In this document: piece by piece, positions 9,193 to 17,321 of the stretch | How positions within the stretch are numbered: the first letter of the stretch is position 1 | Layout of the letters: every line of letters begins with the position of its first letter | NCBI GenBank assembly: GCA_036389485.1 | Contig: DASVPR010000035.1 | Span: 124,001-188,000 of the forward strand | DNA: 64,000 nucleotides | DNA from: CADCVT01 sp036389485 | Lineage (GTDB): Bacteria > Actinomycetota > Thermoleophilia > Solirubrobacterales > Solirubrobacteraceae | Direction: 5' to 3' | Made by a program: the position numbers and the translations under genes | The notes under the pieces: generated by a model | What the model saw: only the letters and a program-made list of their open reading frames with translations | Told to the model about the DNA's origin: nothing | The model's database searches: none

Positions 9193-9948
9193 ATGGCCAG
9201 CTCGCCCGAGCTCTTCGTCGTCTGCAAGAACTGCAACTCGCAGGTGAGCCCGTACATCACGGAGTGCCCGTACTGCGGCACCCGGCTGCGCAAGCGGGCC
9301 CCGAAGATCGAGCGGACGGACAAGGAGCCCGCGACGAAGCGCCGTCGCCGGGGGCCGACGGGCCTCGGGCCGCTGCGGACCGGCGAGATCCCGGGGATCC
9401 GCGGCGACGAGCTGCGCCGGCCCGCGATGACGATCTTCCTCGTCGCGGCCGGCCTGCTGTGGTGGCTCGCGCTGGTCCCGCTCGAGACGTTCCACCTCTA
9501 CTTCGATCCGCTCGGGGAGTGGTGGAACCTCGTGACCGCGCCGTTCGTGCACTACAGCGGCTGGTACCAGTTCGCGGCGCTGGGCGCGGTCGGGGTGTTC
9601 GGCTGGCTGCTGGAGCGGCGCAACGGCCCGCTCGTGGTGCTCGTGACGTGGCTGCTCGGCGCGCACGGCGGCATGGCCGTCGTCAAGGCGGTCGAGGGGG
9701 ACGTCCTCGCGGTCGGCGCGAGCGGGGGCGCCCTGGCGCTGCTGTGCGCCTGGGCGGTGCCGCCGCTGCTGGATCGCCGGCGCACGCGCAGCGAGGACGA
9801 CGTCGACCTCCTCGGCCCCGCGGTGATCTTCGTGCTGCTCGCGCTGATGCCGGTCGCGCGGATCGAGGTCAGCTGGATCGCGACGGCGGTGGGCGTCCTC
9901 GCCGGGTCGCTCGTCGGGCTGCTGCTCGCGCGCGCTAGCGCACGCTGA
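9193..9948 (+). CDS. Zinc-ribbon rhomboid-like membrane protein, probably without protease activity
   Basis: 251 residues, ATG 9193. A zinc ribbon CKNCNSQ...CPYCGTRL (residues 12-31) is followed by a basic linker and about five to six hydrophobic helices. GASGGALALL (Ser at about 178) sits where rhomboid proteases carry the catalytic GxSG. The last helix, SWIATAVGVLAGSLVGLLLA, has no His at the position where active rhomboids have HxxG. It therefore looks like a pseudoprotease that could bind membrane partners. It lies convergent to selD, overlapping its end by 14 bases. Confidence 0.7.
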   Translation: MASSPELFVVCKNCNSQVSPYITECPYCGTRLRKRAPKIERTDKEPATKRRRRGPTGLGPLRTGEIPGIRGDELRRPAMTIFLVAAGLLWWLALVPLETFHLYFDPLGEWWNLVTAPFVHYSGWYQFAALGAVGVFGWLLERRNGPLVVLVTWLLGAHGGMAVVKAVEGDVLAVGASGGALALLCAWAVPPLLDRRRTRSEDDVDLLGPAVIFVLLALMPVARIEVSWIATAVGVLAGSLVGLLLARASAR

Positions 9949-10945
9949 TCGCGCCGGGCTCGCCGGCGACGAGCCTTCCCACGCGCGCTCCCTCCATGGC
10001 CGCCCCTTCCGGCACGGCCACGAGCAGCCCGCCCGACGTCATGGCGTCGACGACGAGCCACTCCCGCTCGGGCGCCACGTCCCCGAAGGTCGCGAAGCCC
10101 CGCGCCCACTCCCGGTTGCGCCGCGTGCCGCCCGCGAGCGCGCGGTCGCCGTCGCAGAGCAGGTCGAGGGCGCCGTCGATCGCGGGCACCGTCTCCGCGT
10201 CGACCTCCGCGGCGCACCCGCTGGCGAGCGCCAGCTCGTGCAGGTGGCCGAGCAGGCCGAAGCCGCTGACGTCGGTCACCGCGTGCGCGCCGGCGCGCTT
10301 CGCCGCCGCGGCGGCGCCGGCGTTGAGCCTGGTCATGACGTCCACGGCCGCCGCGACCACCTCCGGCGCCGCGAGGCCGCGCTTCGCCGCGGTGCCGATC
10401 GCGCCCGCGCCGAGCGGCTTGGTCAGGAACAGCGCGTCGCCGGGCCGGCCGCCGGCGTTGGTCGTGACCTCGTCCGGATGCACCGTCCCCGTCACGCTCA
10501 GGCCGTACTTCGGCTCGGGGTCGTCGATCGAGTGGCCGCCGACGATGGCGGCGCCCGCGGCCTCGACCACGTCGTGGCCGCCGCGCAGGATCTCGCGCAG
10601 GACGTCGCCGCCGAGCGCCTCGAGCGGGAACGCGACGAGGCTCAGCGCGCTCACCGGCGTGCCGCCCATCGCGTAGACGTCCGAGAGCGCGTTCGTCGCG
10701 GCGATGCGGCCGAAGTCGTAGGGGTCGTCGACGATCGGCGTGAAGAAGTCGGCGGTCTGCACGATCGCGAGGTCGTCGCGGAGCTTCACCACCGCGGCGT
10801 CGTCGGCGGTGTCGAAGCCGACGAGGACGTCCTCGCGGTCCGACCGCGGCAGGCCGCCGACGATCGCGTCGAGCTCGGCCGCGGGCAGCTTGCAGCCGCA
10901 CCCGGCGCCGTGGGACAGGGAGGTGAGCTTCACCGCACATATCAT
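9935..10945 (-). CDS. selD: Selenide, water dikinase
   Basis: 336 residues. It makes selenophosphate from selenide and ATP, the selenium donor for selenocysteine or 2-selenouridine. The active-site loop HGAGCGCKLP (about residues 12-21) has Cys, not selenocysteine, at the catalytic position; the glycine-rich ATP site, GFDTADDAAV and VGGHSIDDPEPKYGLSVTG follow. ATG 10945 is taken; an in-frame GTG at 10933 would remove four residues and keep all motifs. No selA, selB or tRNA-Sec is in the window, so the downstream pathway is not shown. Confidence 0.92.
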   Translation of the reverse strand: MICAVKLTSLSHGAGCGCKLPAAELDAIVGGLPRSDREDVLVGFDTADDAAVVKLRDDLAIVQTADFFTPIVDDPYDFGRIAATNALSDVYAMGGTPVSALSLVAFPLEALGGDVLREILRGGHDVVEAAGAAIVGGHSIDDPEPKYGLSVTGTVHPDEVTTNAGGRPGDALFLTKPLGAGAIGTAAKRGLAAPEVVAAAVDVMTRLNAGAAAAAKRAGAHAVTDVSGFGLLGHLHELALASGCAAEVDAETVPAIDGALDLLCDGDRALAGGTRRNREWARGFATFGDVAPEREWLVVDAMTSGGLLVAVPEGAAMEGARVGRLVAGEPGAISVR

Positions 10946-10954
10946 CCCGGCTTC

Positions 10955-11290
10955 GTGGCCGACCGACCTTCCTACACGGCCGAAGAGGTCGACGCCGCCG
11001 TCGCCGCGCTCGGCGATCCGGAGCGGTTCGCGCACGCGCAGGAGATCGTCACCCACGCCGCGCCGGGCCTCCAGCACGTGCTCAGCGCGGCGCTGACCGA
11101 GGGCGGCTGGTTCGGCTCGGCGCACGAGGCGGAGCTGAACCGCGCGACGTCGCTCGCCGATCCGGCGGAGCGGTTCGCGGCGGTGCGCGCCCTCGTCGAC
11201 GAGGAGGCCGGGCTCGGCATGCTCGTCGGGGTGGCGGTCGGGCTGGAGCTGGCGCACGAGCTGTCCAGACAACGCAGCGAGAGGAGCTAG
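10955..11290 (+). CDS. Small conserved hypothetical protein
   Basis: 111 residues from GTG 10955. It is helical and acidic (YTAEEVDAAVAALGDPERF, then HVLSAALTEGGWFGSAHEAEL) with no catalytic motif. Its start is only about 9 bases from the divergent selD start, so one or both genes must use leaderless or intragenic promoters. It ends 6 bases before the UPF0173 hydrolase and is probably co-expressed with it. Function unknown. Confidence 0.6.
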   Translation: MADRPSYTAEEVDAAVAALGDPERFAHAQEIVTHAAPGLQHVLSAALTEGGWFGSAHEAELNRATSLADPAERFAAVRALVDEEAGLGMLVGVAVGLELAHELSRQRSERS

Positions 11291-11296
11291 AGAGAC

Positions 11297-11986
11297 ATGG
11301 CGGAGATCACGTTCCTGGGCCACGCGTGCTTCCTGATCGAGGAGGGCGACACGCGGGTGCTCATCGACCCCTTCCTCACCGGCAACCCGAAGGCGACCAA
11401 GCAGGCCGGCGAGGTCGACCCGACCCACATCCTGCTCACGCACGGGCACGCCGACCACATCGGGGACACGGTCGACATCGCCAAGCGCACCGGCGCGCCG
11501 GTCGTCGCGATCGTGGAGCTGGCGAACGAGATCTCGGGGGACCTCGGCGGCGACCACGAGGTGCTCGACCCGAACATCGGCGGCACGGTGAAGTTCGACT
11601 GGGGCTGGGTGAAGCTCACGCCCGCGTGGCACACGGCGGTCACGCCCAAGGGCACGCCGCACATGCCGGCAGGGCTGCTGATCAACATCGGCGGCAAGAC
11701 GATCTACCACCTCGGCGACACCGCGCTGTTCAGCGACCTGCAGCTCGTCGCGCGGCGCGGGGACAAGGTCGACGTCGCGCTGATGTGCATCGGCGGCCAC
11801 TACACGATGGACCGCTACGACGCGGTGACCGCCGTCGAGTTCGTCCAGCCGCGGACCGTCATCCCCTGCCACTACGACACCTTCCCGCCCATCGAGACCG
11901 ACGCGCAGGCGTTCAAGTCCGACGCCGAGGGCCAGACGGACGCGCAGGTCGCGGTGCTCCAGCCCGGCCAGTCGCACTCGACATGA
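11297..11986 (+). CDS. UPF0173 metal-dependent hydrolase (metallo-beta-lactamase fold)
   Basis: 229 residues, ATG 11297. The MBL-fold metal motif THGHADHIGD (about residues 48-57) is intact, with further ligand His in GGHYTMD and IPCHYDTFP near the end and the LGHACFLIE / DPFLTGNP opening of UPF0173/UlaG-like proteins. The family is a hydrolase of unresolved substrate. The stop overlaps the ATG of the Lrp-type gene (ATGA), implying translational coupling. Confidence 0.9.
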   Translation: MAEITFLGHACFLIEEGDTRVLIDPFLTGNPKATKQAGEVDPTHILLTHGHADHIGDTVDIAKRTGAPVVAIVELANEISGDLGGDHEVLDPNIGGTVKFDWGWVKLTPAWHTAVTPKGTPHMPAGLLINIGGKTIYHLGDTALFSDLQLVARRGDKVDVALMCIGGHYTMDRYDAVTAVEFVQPRTVIPCHYDTFPPIETDAQAFKSDAEGQTDAQVAVLQPGQSHST

Positions 11987-12258
11987 CCCACGCGATCGTG
12001 CTCATCGAGGCCGACCGCGACGCGCTGGCGACGCTGGGCGGCGAGCTGGCCGAGATGGAGGGCGTCGGCGCGGCGTACTCGGTGACCGGCGAATGGGACT
12101 TCGTGGCGCTCGTGCACGTGCGGCGCCACGAGGATCTGGCCGACGTCGTCGCGCGCGGGATCGTCGCGCTGCCCGGGGTCGTGAAGACCCAGACGATGGT
12201 CGCGTTCGAGGCGTTCTCGCGGCACGACCTGGAGGCGCTCTTCGACCTGGGGGCGTAG
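11983..12258 (+). CDS. Stand-alone Lrp/AsnC ligand-binding (RAM) domain protein
   Basis: 91 residues starting in an ATGA overlap with the hydrolase. The beta-alpha-beta-beta-alpha-beta pattern is that of the Lrp ligand-binding domain: AIVLIEADRD..., GVGAAYSVTGEWDFVALVHV and LPGVVKTQTMVAF (about residues 2-77). There is no helix-turn-helix. Such single-domain proteins form dimers or oligomers that may sense amino acids or assist an enzyme. It ends 9 bases before the diiron protein. Confidence 0.85.
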   Translation: MTHAIVLIEADRDALATLGGELAEMEGVGAAYSVTGEWDFVALVHVRRHEDLADVVARGIVALPGVVKTQTMVAFEAFSRHDLEALFDLGA

Positions 12259-12267
12259 GCTCGCGTC

Positions 12268-13172
12268 ATGGCCTCCGAGACCTCCCAGCACCGGACGGAG
12301 CGGGTCGATTTCCGCGCGACGTCCGACCCGGCCCTCGGCAACGCGCAGCTGCTGACTTACCGACAGCTCTACCAGCTGTGGGAGCGCCAGCAGTGGGCGA
12401 CGCAGGACCTCGACTTCTCCCGCGACCGCGAGCAGTGGCACGAGCAGTTCTCGCCCGAGGAGCGGTACATGGGATGTACGGGCTCTCGTCGTTCTTCGTC
12501 GGGGAGCAGCGGGTGGCGGCGGAGCTCGGGCCGATCATGCGCGCGGTGCCCGACGAGGAGATGCGGATCTTCCTCGGGACGCAGATCGCCGACGAGTCGC
12601 GGCACGTCGCGTTCTTCGACCGCTTCTACTCCGAGGTCGGCGTGCTCGAGTCCGACAACCTGCAGGACCGCCTGGCGGAGACGAGCAACCACCTCAACGA
12701 GAACTTCGGGGTCGTGTTCGACGAGATGCTCGGCGCGCGGGTGGAGCGGCTGGCCGTCGAGCCGGAGGACACCGAGGCCCTGGTCGAGGCGATCACGATC
12801 TACCACATGGTCGCGGAGGGGATGCTCGCCCTGACGGGGCAGCACTTCATCATCGACTACAACGAGCGGATGGGGACGCTGCCCGGCTTCGTCGAGGGCT
12901 TCACGAACGTCGCGCGCGACGAGCATCGCCACGTCGCGTTCGGCGCGCGCTTCCTGCGCGACATGGCGCAGGCCGACCCGCGCTTCGAGCAGGCGATCCA
13001 GCGCACGCTCGTCGAGATCGCGCCGGCCGCCGACGGCGTGCTGAAGCCGCCGTGGGCGCCGGAGGACGAGGAGCAGGCGCTCATGGGCGCGTCGGTCGCC
13101 GAGGTCCGCCAGTTCGCGATGACCGCGCTGTCGCGGCGGCTGAAGGTCATCGGGCTGCAGTCGGCGGCGTAG
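12268..13172 (+). pseudogene. R2-like diiron protein (ribonucleotide reductase beta-subunit family), one-base frameshift
   Basis: The reading frame starts at ATG 12268 and reads well to EERYM (ending 12471), then loses homology. From ATG 12474 another frame gives the rest: YGLSSFFVGEQRVAAELGP, the first ExxH in DESRHVAFFD, VAEGMLALTGQHF and the second ExxH in DEHRHVAFG, ending at 13172. Restoring one G in the GGG run at 12471-12473 rejoins the two frames without a stop. All diiron ligands are present, so the lesion is either recent, a sequencing error, or a programmed slip. Family members include RNR R2 and R2-like ligand-binding oxidases. The P450 start overlaps its stop. Confidence 0.8.
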
Positions 13173-14380
13173 TGCTCCCGCCGGGGCCTCGCTCCCCCCG
13201 GCTCTGGCAGACGGGGCTGTTCGGCCGCGAGCCGCTCGAGTTCCTGACCGCGTGCCGCGACGCGTACGGCGACGTGTTCACGCTGCGCCTGGCGCACGAG
13301 CCGCCGTGGGTCGTGCTGGCCTCGGCCGGCGCCGCGGCGGAGGCGCTGCGGCTGCCGCCGGAGGTCGCGCGCGCCGGCGAGGCGAACGCTTACTTGGAGC
13401 CGCTCCTCGGGCGCGAGTCGGTCATCGTCGCCGACGGCGAGGACCACCTCGCGAAGCGTCGCGCCGCCGCCGCACTCCTCACCGGGCGCTCGACCGCCGC
13501 CGCGAAGGACCGCGACCCTTCCACCATCGCGGCCGCCGCCGCCGCGACGCACCTCGGCCGCTGGCGCGACGGCTCCACCGTCCGCGTCCTCCCGGCGATG
13601 CAGGCGCTGACGCTGGAGGTGATCCTCGCCGCGCTGTTCGGCGACGCCGAGCGGGTCGCGCCGCTCGGCCGCGCGCTGACGAAGCTGCTGCGGTTCGCGA
13701 CGCGGCAGTCGTCGATGCTCGGGATCGCGCTGCTCGGCTACGGCGCGGCGGCGCGCAACCCGGTGCTGCTCGCGCGCCGCCGCGCGGTCCTGCGGCGGAT
13801 CCCGGGCGGGGACGAGCAGCTGCTGACGCTCCTCGTCGCCGGCCACGACACGACCGCGAGCGCGCTCGCGTGGGCGGTCGACCTCCTCTCGCGCCACCGC
13901 CCGTCGCTCGAGCGGCTGCGCGAGGATCCCGGCTTCGCCGACGCCGTCGTGCGCGAGACGCTGCGGCTGTGGCCGACCGTCCCGCTCGTCTCGCGGAGGC
14001 TGGCGGCGCCCGCGCGCGTCGCGGGGCGCGACCTGCCCGCCGGTGTCGCGGTCGTCCCGTGCATGCTGCTGATCCACCGCGACCGCGCGCACTTCCGCGA
14101 GCCGAACCGGTTCCTCCCCGCCCGGTGGGTCGACGGCGACGGCCCGTGGCTTCCGTTCGGTGGCGGGACGCGCCGCTGCCTCGGCGCATCGTTCGCGGCG
14201 ACCACGATGACCGCCGTGCTGCAGGAGCTGGCGCGGACGGTCGACGTGAAGCCCGCGTACGGCGCGCCCACGGTCGTCGGCCGGCGCGGGCACACGCTCG
14301 TCCCGCAGCCGGCGGAGGTGCGGGTCGTCAGGCGATCCGATCGCCCGGCTGCGCGCCCTCGCGCGGCTCGAGCAGGATGA
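13172..14380 (+). CDS. Cytochrome P450
   Basis: 402 residues from GTG 13172, overlapping the stop of the diiron gene by one base. Diagnostic: I-helix AGHDTTAS (about residues 225-232), K-helix ExxR in ETLRLWP, and the heme loop FGGGTRRCLG with the axial Cys. It is somewhat short for its type; the region between helices C and I looks compressed. It probably oxidises a hydrophobic substrate using a separate ferredoxin or reductase, none of which is nearby. Its 3' end overlaps the convergent csaA gene by about 53 bases. Coupling to a diiron oxidase suggests a shared oxidative pathway, which is inference. Confidence 0.9.
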   Translation: MLPPGPRSPRLWQTGLFGREPLEFLTACRDAYGDVFTLRLAHEPPWVVLASAGAAAEALRLPPEVARAGEANAYLEPLLGRESVIVADGEDHLAKRRAAAALLTGRSTAAAKDRDPSTIAAAAAATHLGRWRDGSTVRVLPAMQALTLEVILAALFGDAERVAPLGRALTKLLRFATRQSSMLGIALLGYGAAARNPVLLARRRAVLRRIPGGDEQLLTLLVAGHDTTASALAWAVDLLSRHRPSLERLREDPGFADAVVRETLRLWPTVPLVSRRLAAPARVAGRDLPAGVAVVPCMLLIHRDRAHFREPNRFLPARWVDGDGPWLPFGGGTRRCLGASFAATTMTAVLQELARTVDVKPAYGAPTVVGRRGHTLVPQPAEVRVVRRSDRPAARPRAARAG

Positions 14381-14663
14381 CGGTCTCGCCGCGCATCGCG
14401 CCGAGCACCAGCACCTCCGAGCGGACCGGCCCGATCTGCCGCGGCGGGAAGTTCACGACGGCGACGACCAGCCGCCCCTCGAGCTCCTCGCGCGTGTAGT
14501 TGGTGATCTGCGCGCTCGAGCGCTTCTCGCCGACGTCCGGCCCGAAGTCGACGTGCAGCTTCCACGCGGGCTTGCGCGCCTCGGGGAACTCGTCGACCGC
14601 CAGCACGCGGCCGACGCGCATGTCGACCTTCAGGAAGTCGTCGAACGTGATCTCGTCCGTCAT
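14328..14663 (-). CDS. csaA: CsaA-type tRNA-binding protein
   Basis: 111 residues, ATG 14663. It is a single EMAP-II-like OB fold: FLKVDMRVGRVLAVDEFPEARKP-type opening, KLHVDFGPD, SSAQITNYT, NFPPRQIGP and SEVLVLGA. CsaA homodimers bind tRNA and have been described as a secretion-associated chaperone in Bacillus. Full length. It faces the P450 gene with overlapping 3' ends and is divergent from the small membrane protein at 14700. Confidence 0.92.
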   Translation of the reverse strand: MTDEITFDDFLKVDMRVGRVLAVDEFPEARKPAWKLHVDFGPDVGEKRSSAQITNYTREELEGRLVVAVVNFPPRQIGPVRSEVLVLGAMRGETVILLEPREGAQPGDRIA

Positions 14664-14699
14664 CGCGCGCACCCTATTCAGACGCGCGCGTGGCGGCCG

Positions 14700-15206
14700 A
14701 TGCACCGGAACATGTCGCCACGCCGGATCCGCTGGGCCATGCGCGCGCTGGTCTACGGACCGCTGGCGCTGATCGCGCTCGTCGTGCTCGGCATGCGCGA
14801 GCCGGAGCGGCTGCCGCCGACGACGTTCCACGACCTGCTAGGGACGACGGCGCACGGGAGTGCGTTCGAGCTGCACCTCGAGCCGCGGACGGGAGCGGTC
14901 GTGTTCGCGCGCACCCAGCTCATCCTGCGGTGCAGCACCGGCGGGCAGCACGTGCTCGACCTGCGGCGGTCGGACGACGACGAGGTCGTCTTCACGCGCG
15001 AGGGGGATCGCCTCGGCATGCGCGCGCGGTGGTCGGAGTACGATGAGAGCTTCATCCAGGAAGGCTCGGTCGTCGTCGACGGCCGGTCCCTCGGCGACCG
15101 GGCGGCGGACGGGGTCGTCACCGCCGAGATCGCCTGGCGCAGCGGAGCCGTGCTCGTCCGCTCGTGCTGGGCGCGCGGCGTCCCGTGGCGGGTGGCGGAG
15201 AAGTAG
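14700..15206 (+). CDS. Hypothetical membrane-anchored protein
   Basis: 168 residues from ATG 14700. A basic N-terminus precedes one hydrophobic segment (ALVYGPLALIALVVLGM, about residues 16-32). The rest is an extracytoplasmic beta-rich domain with two Cys (in LRCSTGG and VRSCWARG) that could form a disulfide. No known family recognised. It is a single-gene unit between csaA and the sigma factor. Confidence 0.6.
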   Translation: MHRNMSPRRIRWAMRALVYGPLALIALVVLGMREPERLPPTTFHDLLGTTAHGSAFELHLEPRTGAVVFARTQLILRCSTGGQHVLDLRRSDDDEVVFTREGDRLGMRARWSEYDESFIQEGSVVVDGRSLGDRAADGVVTAEIAWRSGAVLVRSCWARGVPWRVAEK

Positions 15207-15251
15207 CCGCCGTGCTGCTCGTCGCGGCGCGCGGGTCGCTCGACGCCGCGA

Positions 15252-16739
15252 CTAGCCGCCGTACTGGTCTGCGGCCGCGTTCGGCTCGGAGGACGGCTCG
15301 TCCTCGGCGCGCGGCTCCTGCTCGGCGGGCGGCTGCTGCTCGGCGGGCGGCGCCTGCTCGGCCGGCGGCTCCTGCGCGGGCGGCGGCGGGGGCGGCGCCT
15401 GGCCGGACTGGCCGTCGGCCGGGCGCCAGCCGGTGCCGTCGTCGGCGGGCTGCTCCTCGGGCGGGAGCGCGGTGGTGTCGACGCCCTGCTCCACCGGACC
15501 GGTCGGGACGGTGGGCTCGGCGGCGGTCTTCTCGGTCGTCGCGGGCTCGATCTCGACGACCGCGCTGGTGTCGATCGCGGCCTCGTCGCGCTTCGGCTTG
15601 GCGTCGACGGACGGCTTGGCCTTCGGCGCCGCGACGATCGGCTTGCTCGTGAACTCCGTCTGGGCGGGCGGGACGGCCGCGATCGCCTTGGGCGGCGCCG
15701 GCGGGCTGGCGACGGGCTCCGGCGGCGGCGCGACGGCCGCGGCGGCGGGCGGGTGGGGGACCGGCGCCTGCGCGCGCTTGACCTCGACCGCGCCCGCGGT
15801 GACGATCGCCGCCGCGGCGAACGCGGCGGCGCCCTTCGAGGCGACGGCGGTGACGCCGGCCGACAGCGCGCTCGCGCCGCCGGCGCCCGCGGCGGCGCTC
15901 GTCGCGGTCGCGGCGCTGCCCGCGCTGGCGGTCGTGCCGAGGTGGGCGAGGATCGCCTTCTTGAGGAACAGCAGCGGCCCGACCGGCATGACGGCCGCGA
16001 GCGCCTTGTTCGTCTCGCGCAGCTGCTTGCGGAAATTCGCGCACTTCTCGCACTGCCGCAGGTGGCGGCGCACCGGCGGGCTCATCTTCGTCAGCCCCTC
16101 GGCGACCTCGCCGAGCTCGACGCGGACCTCGTCGCACGTCAGCTGCCGCGCCTCCGACATCTCCGCCAGCGACACGCGCGCGCGCACGAGGAGCGACTTG
16201 ACGCTCGGGACGGTCGTCTCCATCGCCTCGGCGATCTGCTCGTAGGAGAGGGCGTCGATCTCGCGGAGCAGGAGCGCGGTGCGCTGCGTCTCCGGCAGCT
16301 CCTGGACGTCGCCGATCAGCTGGCGGAACTCCTCGCGGCGGTGGACCTTGTCCGCCGTCGTCAGGCCGCCCTCCGAGAGGTGGACGTCCATCGAGTCGAC
16401 GCCGATCGCGGTGTGCCGGCGCAGGTGGTTGAGCGAGCGGTTGCGCGCGATGCGGTACAACCACGGCCGCACGTTGATCGGCCGGCTGTCGGCGAGCATC
16501 GCGTTGAACGACGCGGCGAAGACCTCCTGCAGGACGTCCTCCGCGTCCTCGCGCGAGCCGAGCATGTGGCGGCAGAACGCCAGCAGCCGCGCCTGGTACC
16601 GAGCGACCAGCGCTTCGAACGCCGCATGATTCCCCCTGCGGACGAGCGCGATCAGCCGCTCGTCGGACTGCAGGCGGAGCAGGGGCGTCGGGCCACGGAG
16701 TCCCGCGGCCCCGACATGCTTGAGGGCAGTTGCTTCCAC
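15252..16739 (-). CDS. ECF-type sigma factor fused to a zinc-finger, membrane helix and Pro-rich tail
   Basis: 495 residues, GTG 16739. Sigma region 2 (AFEALVARYQARLLAF...DAEDVLQEVF...RPWLYRIARN, about residues 38-105) and region 4 (LPETQRTALLLREIDALSYEQIAEAM, about 150-195) are intact. A zf-HC2-like segment follows (CDEVRVELGEV...RRHLRQCEKC), the hallmark of ZAS anti-sigma factors. Then come a possible membrane helix (KGAAAFAAAAIVTAGAVEV) and about 180 residues rich in Pro, Ala and Glu. Most ECF sigma factors are about 200 residues, so this is a sigma plus anti-sigma-like module in one chain, likely membrane-tethered and self-regulated. Confidence 0.85.
   Translation of the reverse strand: MEATALKHVGAAGLRGPTPLLRLQSDERLIALVRRGNHAAFEALVARYQARLLAFCRHMLGSREDAEDVLQEVFAASFNAMLADSRPINVRPWLYRIARNRSLNHLRRHTAIGVDSMDVHLSEGGLTTADKVHRREEFRQLIGDVQELPETQRTALLLREIDALSYEQIAEAMETTVPSVKSLLVRARVSLAEMSEARQLTCDEVRVELGEVAEGLTKMSPPVRRHLRQCEKCANFRKQLRETNKALAAVMPVGPLLFLKKAILAHLGTTASAGSAATATSAAAGAGGASALSAGVTAVASKGAAAFAAAAIVTAGAVEVKRAQAPVPHPPAAAAVAPPPEPVASPPAPPKAIAAVPPAQTEFTSKPIVAAPKAKPSVDAKPKRDEAAIDTSAVVEIEPATTEKTAAEPTVPTGPVEQGVDTTALPPEEQPADDGTGWRPADGQSGQAPPPPPPAQEPPAEQAPPAEQQPPAEQEPRAEDEPSSEPNAAADQYGG
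15300..15390 (-). repeat. Tandem PPAEQ-coding repeat in the sigma-factor tail
   Basis: The GGCGGGCGG-CTGCTGCTCGGC-type units encode repeated PPAEQ-like pentapeptides near the C-terminus of the fused sigma factor. Such Pro/Glu runs are usually disordered cell-wall-spanning linkers. Confidence 0.55.
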
Positions 16740-16862
16740 GCGTGTGCTGCTGAAACTAGCTCGGCGACGCGAAGTTGCGCGCGGGGTCTCACGAACCTCT
16801 CACGAAAGTGCCGGACCAGGGTGCCCCCCCGCCCGCATCGCGCCTCCGCTCCCGGCGAGGCG

Positions 16863-17316
16863 ATGCCGTCGGAGCGGCGCCTGAGCGAGGAGCTGGGCGC
16901 GAGCCGCCACGCCGTGCGCGAGGCGCTCAAGCGCCTGCAGGAGGCGGGGCTCGTCGCGATCTCGCAGGGCGGGCCGACGCGCGTGCTCGACTGGCGCCGC
17001 CACGGCGGGCTGGACCTGATCCTCGACGGAGACGTCCCGGCCGAGCTGCACGCCGCGCGCGCGACGATGGAGATGCGCGCGTGCATCGGCGCGGATGCCG
17101 CTCGGCTCTGTGCCGCCCGCGCCACCGCGGAGCAGCGCGCGCGGCTGCTCGCGCGGGTCGAGCAGATCGCGGCCGTCGACCATCCGTCGGCTCGCGCGCG
17201 AGCTCGAGGACGTGGAAGCGATCCGGGCGCTGGCCCGCGCGATCGCCGAGGGCGATGGCGAGCGCGCCCACGCCGCCGCCCGCGACCTCCTCGACCGCTC
17301 GATCCCGGACGACTGA
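16863..17316 (+). pseudogene. Decayed GntR (FadR-type) transcriptional regulator
   Basis: One frame from 16863 gives the second half of a GntR winged helix: MPSERRLSEELGASRHAVREALKRL and the wing AISQGGPTRVLDW, then the start of an FCD effector domain (ARATMEMRACIGADAARL). Near 17180 the reading moves to another frame that ends with a typical FCD tail (AIRALARAIAEGDGERAHAAARDLL) at 17316. The N-terminal winged-helix start is missing and about 70 central FCD residues are absent. It is clearly broken, and lies next to the broken desaturase. Confidence 0.7.
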
Positions 17317-17321
17317 GGACG

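Noticed and set aside
10900..10920. Selenocysteine (TGA) in the SelD active site
   Set aside because: The catalytic position is a TGC Cys codon and there is no in-frame TGA.
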